Positions 25,001-32,192 of a stretch of 60,000 bases of DNA are shown one piece after another. The stretch comes from Liolophura sinensis (Eukaryota; Mollusca; Polyplacophora; Chitonida; Chitonidae): NCBI RefSeq assembly GCF_032854445.1, contig NC_088307.1, positions 24,193,953 to 24,253,952 of the forward strand. The letters are read 5' to 3'. The translations under genes and the position numbers were made by a program. How positions within the stretch are numbered: the stretch's first letter is position 1; every line of letters starts with the position of its first letter. The notes beneath the pieces were generated by a model. It was not told the origin of the DNA. It saw nothing but the letters and a program-made list of their open reading frames with translations, and did not search any database.

Positions 25001-28000
25001 GCTAATGCTGGTTTCCTGTCTGGCCGTACATGGAAGGGTCTGCAGCAGCCTACAGATGCTCATGGGTTTCCCCCAGTTTCTGCTCAGTTTCCTCCCACCA
25101 TAATGCTGGGAGCTGGTCTTCTAACTGAAATATTCTTGTGTACAGCATAAAACACCGATCACATATATAAATCAGTAAATAAATAAAGAACATGTGGTTA
25201 GTGTACTTCCTCACCAAATTTTAATTACCACATTATGGGCATATTGTTGCCTCCCGCTATAAAATTTGTTTAGATGTACCCGCAGGTGATAAAACACGTT
25301 GAGTGATACTTGTACAGCCATAATGCAGAAAACTTCTATATATAACTGCTGGCTGAATCAAATACTGGTTAAAGGTGTGTCAGTAGTTCTACATTTCTGC
25401 AGACTTTCTGAAGTGGTGAACATACTTCATAGCTCTGTTGACAGTGCGCTGACGAATTAAGAGCTTTTATAGCTGAAGAGTCGATGATTTGTCTTCATGA
25501 GAAGCAGACTTAAACTGGTCCTTCCTGAACATCTGTTGTTACGTGCAGTAGATGCAGACAGTATCTGTGACTAGACAAAATGGTTGATTTCAAGCTCAGG
25601 TTATCAGTATTTACTGTATTTCTCTTAAAGGTTTGGTATGTAAAAACGGACATTCAGAAACATATTAATGTCTTAAAATGACACTTTTCAGGGTTTTTGT
25701 TTAGAATTGGAGAAGGAGGTCAGAGCTCAAAAGTAGGCAGCTGAAAGTAATTATGCCACAATTACTATTGATTTAAAAACAGTAATAATATTCAAAGTAG
25801 GCAGCTACCGGGAAAGCAGTACTTACAACTGTCTGCAGCCTGCTGCTTGCCCTCTTTGAACACCCTGACTTTTGATCAACTCTTCATAAACCACTCAGAC
25901 AAACTCAGAAGAAGCGAAATACAAAACTCTGACTTGGATATTCAAATTTTAGGTAAACAAAATTTTACTAACTGAAACAAAATTAAAAGCTAATTGAAAG
26001 GAAAGTGATTTTCATTCTTTGATACTTATTATTTTTGTGCTTTTTCAGGATGGTTATATTTCTTTCAAAGAGTTTATTCGTGCCTTGTCCATAACCTCTC
26101 GTGGGTCCCTGGATGAAAAACTAGAGTGTAAGTAGTGTGTTGTGTGAAAACTGGAGTGTAAGTACCATGTCCTGTGAAAACTGGAGTGTAAGTACTGTGT
26201 TGTGTGAAAACTGAAGTGTAAGTACTGTGTCGTGTGAAAACTGGAGTGTAAGTACTGTGTTGTGTGAAAACTGGAGTGTAAGTACTGTGTCGTGTGAAAA
26301 CTGGAGTGTAAATAGTGTGTCATGTGAAAACTGAAATGTAAGTAGTGTGTCGTGTGAAAACTGGAGTGTAAGTAGTGTGTCATGTGAAAACTGGAGCATA
26401 AGTAGTGTGTCATGTGAAAACTGGAGTGTAAGTACTGTGTTGTGTGAAAACTGGAGTGTAAGTACTGTGTCGTGTGAAAACTGGAGTGTGAGTAATATGT
26501 CGTGTGAAAACTGGAATGTAAGTACTGTGCTGTGTGAAAACTGGAGTGTAAGTACTATGAAAACTGGAATGTAAGTACTGTGAGAAAAACTGGAGTGTAA
26601 GTGGTATGAAAAACTGGAGTGTAAGCACAATGAAAAACTGGAGTGTAAGTACTATGAAAAATCTGGAGTGTAAGTACTGTAAAAAGAATGGGCTGTAAGT
26701 GCTGTGAAAAAGGGGAGTGAAAGCATTGTGAAAATTTCAAGGATAAGAACTGTGAAAACTGGAGTGTAAGTACTATGAAAACTGGAATGTAAGTACTATA
26801 AAAAAACTGGAGTGTAAGCACTATCAAAACTGGAGTGTAAGTACTATCAAAACCTGGAGTGTAAGTAATATCAAAACCTGGAGTGTAAGTACTATGAAAA
26901 ACTGAAGTGTATTTACTATTGAAAACTGGAATGTAAGTACTGTAAAAAAGCTGAAGTGTAAGCTCTATGGAAAACTGGAGTGTAAGCTCTATGGAAAACT
27001 GGAGTGTACTATCCCTTGTCATACCTGAAGTATAAGTACTTTGAAAAACTGGAGTTTTAATACTCATTAAAACAATGTTCATTAAAGTGGGAATAAGTTT
27101 TGGAAGCATAACTTCAGAGTAAATATATTTTTAGGTAATTTAAAGCATAAATATTATACATCAGTGTCAGAAATGAAAGGTCAATGTTGGAATATGTTGG
27201 TATAAGGTTTTGTATGATATGTGATTACCCAGGGGCTTTTGCACTGTATGACTTGGACAAGGACGGTTATATTACTAAGGAGGAAATGGTGGCCATCGTG
27301 GATGCGATATACTGCATGGTGGGAAATCTGCTCGACCTTCCTAAAGACGAAGATACACCTGAGAAACGTGTCGACAAGATTTTCTCCCAGATGGATATTG
27401 TGAGTGAGATCAAGTTGGGTATAGGGGCCTCTGTGGGCGTGGAGGTTAGCACACCAGCGCAGCGTAATGACCCAGGAGCCTCCCACCAATGCGGTCGCTG
27501 TGAGTTTAAGTCCAGCTCATGCTGGCTTCCTCTCTGGCTGTAAGTGGGAAGGTCTGATAGTAGCCTGTGGATGCTCGAGGGTTTGAGCGCGGTGTTTTCT
27601 CCTACCATAATGCTGGCCAGCATCGTATAAGTGAAATATTCATGATAACGGTCTAAACACCAATTAAATAAATAAGAAAATAAATCAAGTATGATGCCAA
27701 AGTTTAATTATGGAATATGCGTAAAAGCCATGTTCAGATTGTTACAGCGCTTACTTGCTGCCACTATCAGGCACTCGATCAGTGAGCTCACATGTTCAAA
27801 TCCAGGTCTTGCTGTTTTGGCTGAGTTGGTATAGAGTCCGCTTTGGAATCGGTAGATCCAGGATCAATCCTGGATCGAGTCACACCTAAGACTTAAAAAG
27901 AGGAAGTTGTAACTTCCTCACTTGGCGTTCAGCGTGAAGAGGATAGTGCAATGACTTGTTGACCCGTATCAGTATAATGGCTCGGGCGGTGGGGCTTACT

Positions 28001-29771
28001 TGCCTTCGGGAAGTCGTCTCAGTGAAGCAGCACTAGATAAAAGAGAGGTGGGAATCCAGCCTGCAACAAGGAGGCACATTACATACATCCTAAGGATTCC
28101 TTCATCGTCATATGACTGAAAAATTGTTGAGTACGACGTTAAACCCCAAGCACTCACTCACTCACTCACTTACTGTTTGGCTGCAGTTTTAAGTCAGGAA
28201 GTTTGTGAGCTACCTGGTTTTAAGATCAGTAGTCTGGTTCCTTCCACCGATAAACCTGACAGTCAAGTGAAGAATTGTTGAGAAGTGTTAAACAGCAATC
28301 CAGTAAATAAATAAATTTGTACCGTATCAGACAAAATACCCGCTTTTCATTGGACAACTACGGTCACGTGAGGTACTGATATATTCTTGAATCCTGCAGA
28401 CGAGGTTAAATGTGCCTCCAGGGTCGGTTATCTCCCTTTGTTGCGTTGTGAATACATCGGTCTTCTGTGCTGAATTGATGGGTCTTTGCAGGATAAATTC
28501 ATTCCGTAATACTCAGTGATAGGATACGGAAATATATGGTACCCCTGATATTGGTCTCGGCTGATGCCTCGCCCAATATGAGGATTATTGACACCACATG
28601 TTTTTGTATCCTATAAAAAAAGTAATCGTGTACGTCATAAAATGCCACATTAACTCTGCAGGGAGACTGGTTTTAATTGTATTTGCCAGCGAGTGTGTAA
28701 AAGAAAGCAAATTGTACACATTGTGAAATGGTGGTGCCATATATATCTGCTTTTATAACAGTACAAGTGATTTCACTAAGAATACAAGTGATCATAAATA
28801 GATTTTGCTGGTTATAGCGTTCATTTCAAGTCGTTGTTGGATATTTTATTGCCAGTTCGCCATGAAACACAAAATGAAATTTATGTCGCCTAACTGTATA
28901 AAAACAAATTCATGGAAATCATATTGGGAATGTGCATCAAATGGACTTTATTTAAAGGAGAAGAAAATTTTAAGAAATAACACCATAGACTGAAAAGAGC
29001 ACATTTTTTTCTATCTGGTGGTGCCTGCTGCATAACTTTGCAATTTATCCTCGCCACACTCGTTAAGCTTGAAAACGGCAAAGCTGGCATAAATCGCTGA
29101 GTCCATGGTGTCCTCCATGTTTAACACCTTGTAACTTATGCTGGGTGTGTGTTGCCCTTCAGCCAGTGAGAGTCGGCTTGATCCTGTAAACTCTGAACCC
29201 TTGTCCAACATTCCGGTTTCCCGATCGTCAAGCAGAAAACGAACTGTACTGTTCGCTACCTACTGGGAAGAAGAGTTCTACCGGAAATATACTAACTGCC
29301 CTTGGGCGGTTTCCGATGGCAATTCTCCTTCTTACACAGAAGACTTCAGGACTAGTTCTTAGGCAAATTGGAGTTGCCCACACTGGATTATAGCGCTGAC
29401 TTTATTTGTAATTTATCAACTTGAGGTACATGGTAGAATTTTTTATGGCATGCACCTGCGAGGAATTGCATACTCTTTTCAATGATATTTGATTGATATT
29501 TACATTTTCTTCTCCTTTGAAGGTTGTCTTTTCTTTTAAACCACAGGGATGACAAATGCTTCATGTTTGAGAATGTTATTTCACATGAAGACCATCACTT
29601 TCAGAGCTACATATAGCTGTATGTTTAGTCCACCTGAAAACTTTGTTAAAGTTCTCATGTTTTTGTTTGCAGAATCATGATGGGAAGTTGACGAAGGATG
29701 AATTCCGGGAAGGATCAAAAGGCGATCCCTGGATCGTTCAGGCGCTTAGCATGGACAATCCCTCAAAATGA
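489..29771 (+). CDS. NCS1: Neuronal calcium sensor-1 / frequenin, complete seven-exon gene
   Basis: This is an EF-hand calcium sensor of the NCS family. Relatives are myristoylated cytosolic/membrane proteins that bind PI4-kinase beta and regulate exocytosis and receptor signalling. Coding exons are 489-552, 4539-4563, 8342-8390, 24684-24773, 26049-26127, 27233-27399 and 29673-29771, all with GT-AG introns and matching phases. They join into 190 residues, the length of vertebrate NCS-1. Gly2 is present for N-myristoylation. EF1 is degenerate, with the CPSG signature at residues 38-41. EF2 (73-84), EF3 (109-120) and EF4 (157-168) have full D-x-D/N-x-D-G...E loops. Family blocks [22 protein letters not shown] and EGSK-DP are visible. 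Oddities are Cys instead of Ser at residue 6, Glu at 102 where human has Arg, and a C-terminal tail ending NPSK rather than the usual YDGLV-type end. It may be a divergent paralogue, but the subfamily assignment is secure. Confidence 0.95.
2190..2385 (+). mobile_element. Old degenerate SINE fragment (divergent relative of SINE-A)
   Basis: It contains the recognisable middle of a SINE (gtcagtgacttgcccaag...ggtggttt...tttcctccac) and the tail motif (cttgaggatggcattatac). The same order of motifs recurs at 10550-10735, which supports an interspersed family. No target-site duplication is visible. Confidence 0.5.
3240..3515. mobile_element. Foldback MITE-like element with inverted repeats of about 65-70 bp (family C)
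   Basis: The left end reads aatt-ctaaggtgggctttat-ggaccatac-...-ggaactctgacgtc. The right end is its inverse complement (gatgtcagagttcc...gtatggctcataaagcccatagaattcagatatttg). A related copy lies near 58085-58300. The long inverted termini and the second copy indicate a non-autonomous DNA transposon. No transposase is present. Confidence 0.7.
3985..4055 (+). mobile_element. SINE-B tail fragment
   Basis: It contains catatgactgaaaaattgt followed by a gagcatgacgttaaacccca-like stretch and an ACTCA-rich tail. This is the same 3' module seen at 28095-28170, 37143-37212 and 50240-50295. Confidence 0.65.
4539..4563 (+). CDS. NCS1: NCS-1 coding exon 2 (25-nt micro-exon)
   Basis: The acceptor is tatttcag and the donor gtaagc. 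It completes Phe22 and encodes TRKELKQ plus the first two bases of Trp30, so the join reads FTRKELKQW, the conserved family N-lobe motif. It is only 25 nt long, with introns of about 4.0 and 3.8 kb on either side. Confidence 0.9.
5565..5625. repeat. (TA)n microsatellite
   Basis: About 60 bp of uninterrupted alternating TA. Tyr-Ile ORFs across it on both strands are artefacts of the repeat. Confidence 0.95.
5630..5880 (+). mobile_element. MITE-like element, family A
   Basis: It starts with aaatgacctaaaatttcg and continues with the family internal sequence (ggtgctgaaact, gaatatcatccc, cctttctaaaatcaatgc-like, cagaatcaggaaaaatcag). It ends near acaaaatttatgggcc. It is similar end to end to 38816-39040, where the inverted termini are clearer. 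Confidence 0.65.
6882..7372 (+). mobile_element. MITE-like element, family B, carrying a (TA)n tract
   Basis: The left end gattcttcaaccgtttttgc is the inverse complement of the right end gcgagaaggttgaggaatt. The interior shares the gattttgtct-like and ataaattgcactga-agttgc blocks with the shorter copy at 55405-55595. A TA microsatellite (7039-7082) lies inside. Confidence 0.6.
7039..7082. repeat. (TA)n microsatellite
   Basis: About 44 bp of alternating TA inside the family B element. Confidence 0.95.
7633..7848 (+). mobile_element. SINE-A copy, 5' truncated
   Basis: It carries the family core (ggcctctcaccaatgcg, gctcatgctggct, gtcgtgggtttccccc, gtcgtataagtgaaatattc) and an AAGTAAATAAGTAAAT tail. 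The tRNA-like A-box end is missing. Confidence 0.85.
8342..8390 (+). CDS. NCS1: NCS-1 coding exon 3 (degenerate EF1)
   Basis: The acceptor is gaacttcag and the donor gtaagt. It encodes [16 protein letters not shown] after the split Trp30. The Cys-Pro pair (38-39) is the signature that disables calcium binding by EF-hand 1 in NCS proteins. The exon ends in phase 0. Confidence 0.93.
8412..8640 (-). mobile_element. SINE-B copy, inverted, next to NCS-1 exon 3
   Basis: Read on the minus strand, it has the same order of blocks as the full copy at 27813-28170: a tRNA-like head with gatccaggg, acacctaagacttta, a cctcactt block, the agtgaagcagcactagataa block, and a tail with gttgagtacgac and aaaccccaagcactcactca. 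The tail starts about 22 bp from the exon 3 donor. Confidence 0.8.
8820..8953 (+). mobile_element. SINE-A head fragment
   Basis: The tRNA-like head (ttcagttggttagcatgcta) and tctcactaatgcggttgctg are present. The element stops shortly after the ccgtacgtgggaag block, so it is 3' truncated. Confidence 0.8.
9717..9935 (-). mobile_element. MITE-like element, family A (inverted)
   Basis: The inverse of the family A interior is recognisable (ttttcctgattctta, aagaaagatgtcac, gtactggaaaactgaagttt, gacatttatttgcctc, gtgggtgaaatttgaggtca). A SINE-A has inserted at its right edge. Confidence 0.6.
9939..10140 (+). mobile_element. SINE-A copy with internal deletion and target-site duplication
   Basis: The head is ggggcctccatggctcagtt and the tail AATAAATAAATCAATAAAT. 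Atggtaatggt occurs both just before the head and just after the tail, a target-site duplication of at least 11 bp. The central part between gctaatgctg and tttccccc is shortened. Confidence 0.85.
10550..10735 (+). mobile_element. Divergent SINE related to SINE-A
   Basis: Tttcaccaatgtgg, the gtaacttgccaaaggttggt block, tcctccacc, ataagtgaacaatctttgag and the AATAAATAAATAAATA tail follow in SINE-A order. Identity is lower, so this is an older subfamily. Confidence 0.6.
11141..11297 (+). mobile_element. SINE-A 3' half
   Basis: From gctggcttcctctctggccg to the ATAAATAAAT tail. The tRNA-like head is absent. Confidence 0.8.
11525..11775 (+). repeat. Tandem repeat, about 3 units of roughly 75-80 bp
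   Basis: The phrase gaccaatgaagtac (or its gaccaataaagtac variant) plus aagtattg recurs about every 75-80 bp, with diverged sequence between. Confidence 0.6.
15185..15904 (+). CDS. Unrecognised single-exon ORF nested in NCS-1 intron 3 (239 aa)
   Basis: I do not recognise this protein. It is the longest non-repetitive plus-strand ORF in the intron. It is basic and has protein-like composition, richer in GC than its flanks. Three similar segments, near residues 78-95, 131-148 and 187-204, share the pattern E-(K/R/Q)-L-x-x-(T/I)-V-(Q/E)-R ([30 protein letters not shown]), spaced about 53-56 residues apart. Other motifs are [10 protein letters not shown] (116-125) and [10 protein letters not shown] (161-170). 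No signal peptide or membrane segment is seen. ATG 15185 is the first start; tttttgtggagttaaagc and ttttgcag just upstream could be a 5' UTR splice acceptor. AATAAA signals lie near 16440-16470. It could be a real nested gene, or a retrocopy that has stayed open. Confidence 0.65.
   Translation: MPGHSSNYTHYDGRFRKSRHLQISPDRISIERDVEVCSRAGPWSTVPKPYTYRVVGQNGSGESKKSGKLTAGTNTVTEEKLFSTVQRAHDLRNTRSSKRDNHRGTPRSRSAHSCVWHPDPHKVYGSQAIRPERLGNIVQRLTMPTIASRGGVDLADKKFIYIPPPKCKTFIIIPELETRFLGRKVDREQLNSIVERLSRRTQATNARFAMDPHSWYDNSPWAERHRAQTAMGLRSGLCH
16440..16470 (+). terminator. Candidate poly(A) signals of the nested ORF
   Basis: Two AATAAA hexamers occur close together (aagaaataaaatgcaataaa), about 540 bp after the stop at 15904. 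They could end its transcript, but are only positional evidence. Confidence 0.3.
17285..17510 (+). mobile_element. Old SINE (third family), also seen at 28180-28315
   Basis: A ctggtttaaacagttaagcg head, an agtctggtt/ctctggttt block, ccataaacctga, gaaaattctttagtaagatgt-like and a CAAATAAATA tail follow in the same order as at 28180-28315. Both copies are diverged. Confidence 0.5.
17941..18117 (+). mobile_element. SINE-A copy with internal deletion
   Basis: Head gcttccgtggctcggctagc, body up to gtctgccagcaacctgc, then a direct jump to ataaaacaccaatcaaataa and an AATAAATAAATAAAT tail. About 100 bp of the usual 3' body is missing. Confidence 0.85.
18283..18420 (+). repeat. 23-bp minisatellite, about 6 copies
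   Basis: The unit gatcagtttgcgattgaac plus atca is repeated almost perfectly, with G/A variation in gcgatt/gcaatt. Confidence 0.95.
19547..22256 (+). repeat. 49-bp tandem array, about 55 copies, with a higher-order duplication
   Basis: The unit (gtgctacatgtatttgtggc, then a 29-bp remainder with gttatttcctcaccacatat) repeats for about 2.7 kb in intron 3. The unit has no stop in any plus frame. As 49 is not a multiple of three, the frame shifts each copy and gives long ORFs (up to 350 codons) with a 49-residue period in all three frames. Some copies are about 16 bp shorter (ctctccatattctgtgctag). These short copies recur with a spacing that reveals a 670-bp higher-order duplication (about 20565-21235 and 21235-21905). 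There is no evidence that it is translated. Confidence 0.95.
22267..22405 (+). mobile_element. Partial MITE family A copy abutting the 49-bp array
   Basis: Gtgctgaaact, gaatatcatcccgtgttcc, aaacacctttctaaagtcag and catggacaaaatttatggtc match the family A interior. The left end is replaced by the satellite array. Confidence 0.65.
24240..24530 (+). repeat. About 34-bp minisatellite upstream of exon 4
   Basis: The unit gacaaatagctgtgatttcc followed by tttggtttcctcct is repeated about 8 times with variation (ggcaaata / gacaaata). It ends about 150 bp before the exon 4 acceptor and is pyrimidine-rich on the plus strand. Confidence 0.9.
24602..24650 (+). mobile_element. SINE-A tail fragment
   Basis: Only atattcttgagtatggcatg and accaatcaaatatat remain, about 35 bp before the exon 4 polypyrimidine tract. 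Confidence 0.5.
24684..24773 (+). CDS. NCS1: NCS-1 coding exon 4
   Basis: A strong polypyrimidine tract precedes the cag acceptor, and the donor is gtgagt. The exon is 90 nt, phase 0 to 0, encoding residues 47-76 from [10 protein letters not shown] to FNVFDANS. It contains the first half of the EF2 loop (D73, N75). Confidence 0.95.
24774..26048 (+). other. NCS-1 intron 4
   Basis: About 1.3 kb. It contains one SINE and, near 25615-25690, a half copy of MITE family D (tactgtatttctcttaaagg). Nothing else is recognisable. Confidence 0.7.
24936..25193 (+). mobile_element. SINE-A family copy (divergent head)
   Basis: Head ggtctagtggttagcgtgtc, then gtcaccaatgtggctgctgt, gtttcctgtctggccgtaca, tttcctcccaccataatgct, and a GTAAATAAATAAAG tail. 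It lies in intron 4. Confidence 0.8.
26049..26127 (+). CDS. NCS1: NCS-1 coding exon 5
   Basis: The acceptor is ttttcag and the donor gtaagt at 26128. It encodes residues 77-102, from DGYISFKEF to LDEKLE, plus the first base of Trp103. It completes EF2 (D77, E84). The last bases of this exon and its donor are the apparent founder of the minisatellite that follows directly. Confidence 0.95.
26128..27060 (+). repeat. Minisatellite of duplicated exon-5 splice donors (30-bp units grading into about 23-bp units)
   Basis: The array starts at the donor of exon 5. The exon end GAAAAACTAGAG-T followed by gtaagt is echoed in every unit as gaaaactggagtgtaagt. Units are 30 bp up to about 26550, then about 20-25 bp to about 27010, decaying towards 27060. 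I count about 23 exact GTAAGT hexamers in the array, including the true donor. Other units vary the site (gtaaat, gtgagt, gtaagc). It fills nearly all of intron 5. Confidence 0.95.
27233..27399 (+). CDS. NCS1: NCS-1 coding exon 6
   Basis: The acceptor is attacccag and the donor gtgagt. The exon is 167 nt, encoding the rest of Trp103 and residues 104-158. It carries EF3 (D109, D111, D113, Y115, T117, E120), the [10 protein letters not shown] helix and the start of EF4 (D157). A SINE begins about 24 bp downstream of the donor. Confidence 0.95.
27423..27690 (+). mobile_element. SINE-A copy just after NCS-1 exon 6
   Basis: Head ggggcctctgtgggcgtgga, cagcgcagcgtaatgaccca, gcggtcgctgtgagtttaag, cgtataagtgaaatattcat and an AATTAAATAAATAAG tail. 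It starts about 24 bp past the exon 6 donor, in sense orientation. Confidence 0.9.
27813..28170 (+). mobile_element. SINE-B, most complete copy
   Basis: The tRNA-like head contains an A-box-like tggctgagttggta and a B-box-like ggatcaatcctg. It is followed by cacacctaagactta, cttcctcacttggcgttcag, agtgaagcagcactagataa, catatgactgaaaaattgtt, acgacgttaaaccccaagca and an ACTCACTCACTCACT tail. Length is about 350 bp. It is a Pol III-type non-autonomous retroposon. Confidence 0.85.
28180..28315 (+). mobile_element. Old SINE (third family), partial
   Basis: Agctacctggttttaagatc, tctggttccttccaccgata, aacctgacagtcaagtga and an AGTAAATAAATAAAT tail. It is similar in order to 17285-17510. Confidence 0.5.
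28316..29672 (+). other. NCS-1 intron 6, remainder
   Basis: No supportable gene or named repeat. A 74-codon ORF (29138-29362) has somewhat protein-like composition, but no recognised motif and no splice context. Confidence 0.5.
29673..29771 (+). CDS. NCS1: NCS-1 coding exon 7 and stop
   Basis: The acceptor is tttgcag. It encodes residues 159-190 and a TGA stop. It completes EF4 (N159, D161, K163, E168) and the [14 protein letters not shown] block. The last residues, MDNPSK, replace the usual YDGLV-like tail that occupies the hydrophobic groove in NCS-1 structures. Confidence 0.94.
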   Translation, partial: NHDGKLTKDEFREGSKGDPWIVQALSMDNPSK

Positions 29772-32181
29772 CCTGTCGTCGTGCTGTGAAAAAAAGAAAG
29801 AAAAAAAAGAAAACGTAAGGTCAACGCTCTCAACCTCTTACAACCATATGGCCTGTATACACAGCTCAAACCAGAGGAATTACGTCAGAATTTGAAATTT
29901 CATTTGATTTATTACATATGTTTATATTTTACCTTATATTTGATGTTTAAATTTTGAATACTTGGCATGTTTTGTTTTTTTCTGAAGGCAAATGTGTCTA
30001 ATTTGAACTTCTTTGACTGTAGACTGCGTACGATTGTGTTGTTTTGTATTTGGGTTTAATCTCACTTCATTCCTGGCTAACCGTTACCACTTGCACACCA
30101 TTGTACCAATCACAGCGGAACTTATTATTTTGGGGGGGGGGGGAGGGGTTCGGCCAGAAATTATCACACAGAAGATGAGATTATCATAAAAGGTAGCCAA
30201 AATATGGATAGTGAATATCATAATGCAGATTGTTTCGGCACCCTCACAAATTTTCCGAAGTATTCTGATGGGGAATCAAGGAATCAAGATCTTGAGTGAA
30301 ATCATTGATCTTAGGACCAAACTTGTGGTTTGTTGAATCTACTCCTGACTTCTCTTGACTAGCACAATCAGAATCACCACTGAAGATGCTGAAACCTGAA
30401 GACAGTTGCCAAATTTTAATAATACGCTCATTGTGTTTTCTGAAAAACACAGACAAATGTTAGATTACAATTATTATATTGTTGAATTGTGCGTTTAATT
30501 TATAATTCAATATTCAAAACATCAAGAAACTTTCATGAATCCTTCAGATTGTGATGCAGGGACTTAAAAGTTTTGACATCAAGACAGTTTACATGACAAC
30601 GTGTTACTATGATCAAACCAAATCTTTTCACCAAATCGAAACTGTTTTTGTCTTCCCAAACTTTGGACATTTTGATAACAAATAGTTTTCAATGAGTTTT
30701 TTTTTAGAAATATTTAGAAGTTCACATTATGCATCTGAGGCATCTGTGGTGTGTGCAGTTAAACTAACATGAATCAAAAATACTGAATAATTGCAGTATG
30801 AAACTCATGACGTGATATTTTGATAGTTCCATTGTGGAACTCGTGACTACAGTTTTCGATTACCCTGCATGGACTCAACCTTTTTCGGTGCTGAAGATTA
30901 CAATTATTAGATTGGAAGGCAATTTATCTTTGCTTCACGGAATAAATGTGTTTTTTTTTTTTTGATTCAGGCTGAGAAAATGTTTTCAGATTACAGTTAA
31001 AAAAACACAAGATGAACATGAGAAAAGATTCTAGAAACAATGACTTGTTTGTATTAAAATAAGTTTAAACTAAAAAGTTCTCTTTTTTTGTTGAGAAATT
31101 TCATCAAGGCATATTCACTTCAGTGTTAAATTTACAGCATTTGTATTGACAGCTGATTTTTTTCCAGACATTAGTTTTTGTGTTACATGTAAAATTCTCA
31201 AAATGATTTGCAAGATGTTAAACTAGGGTTACTTTTTATTACTCTGTTTTAAAGAATACTTTGTTTATTATGTTTATTTTCTATGTACACATCCTTGATG
31301 TACTGGTAAGGTGCAATAATTTATGAACAAACTTTTTTTTATGAAAAAAGATTTCTTTTACATGTATATGTGAATGTTGTGATAAAAATTTAAAAAAAAA
31401 ACAACAAAAAAACGACACCAAAAACAAAAAGATGCCCAAAAACAAATGATTGTGCTTTAATGTCAGCAAATATGAATGTTGCACTTGCATTTTTCTACAC
31501 CTTTCCAGTGGTATGTTTCAGTATCTATCAGTACACCTGGTTAGAAGGATTTCATCAAAGTTTATGGTACTACAGATCCAGTTTTAAATGAGCACATATT
31601 TCTATTTTCTGTTTGCGGTGACCATGTGACACGAGTAAATTATATTTTCTAATGCATTTAGGTGATGTACACACACTGTATTGTTTGAGAAGTTTGAGAC
31701 TGCATGGTTAAGTTCCATGAGCTTTGTATTGTAAACTATATTTGTATATAAATACATATGTACTTGTCTTGTGCGATACAGTCTGTGATGGTAATAACCT
31801 GTTCCAACTAGTGACTTTAGTCCCAGTAGGTTATCTCCCTTGATGCAATGCCCTTCCTCAGACTTTTTTCTTTTTCTTATTCACTCTTTACGGTCCTCTA
31901 ATCCCAGTTTCCCTTCAGAGGTACAAATGTACAGTCACCTGGAAATACCAGTGTTTGATTTAAACTTCCGTGCGAAAAAGTAAGTAAGTAAAAAGATTGT
32001 TTGTCAACGATCAAGGTTCCACAAACAATGAGAGCTGGGAAACCAGCACATCCCTGTGAACTGAAAGAGGGATGGTTTGAGTGTTAAAGAATAAGCGTGC
32101 TTTAGGGACACATTTAGCATATTGTTTCCTGGATACAGCTGTTAGCCTACATGTATTATGCTAAGCTTGTCATGCAGTTCT
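29772..32181 (+). other. NCS-1 3' UTR / downstream sequence
   Basis: No further coding sequence is visible. Candidate AATAAA signals occur at 30941-30946 and, farther on, at 34484-34489 and 36481-36486. The transcript end cannot be fixed from sequence. A G-run is present at about 30133-30149. The rest is AT-rich with poly-A/T runs. Confidence 0.5.
30941..30946 (+). terminator. Candidate NCS-1 poly(A) signal
   Basis: AATAAA about 1.17 kb after the NCS-1 stop, followed by a T-run at 30951-30964. Position and hexamer are the only evidence. Confidence 0.3.
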
Positions 32182-32192
32182 CATGCAGTATA

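Noticed and set aside
26054-26630. Minus- and plus-strand ORFs across the intron 5 minisatellite ([11 protein letters not shown] and CENWSVS repeats)
   Set aside because: Repeat artefacts: the unit is 30 bp, a multiple of three, so frames stay open on both strands.
29138-29362. 74-codon ORF in NCS-1 intron 6 as an extra exon
   Set aside because: NCS-1 is complete without it, exon 6 and 7 phases match directly, and no family motif is present.
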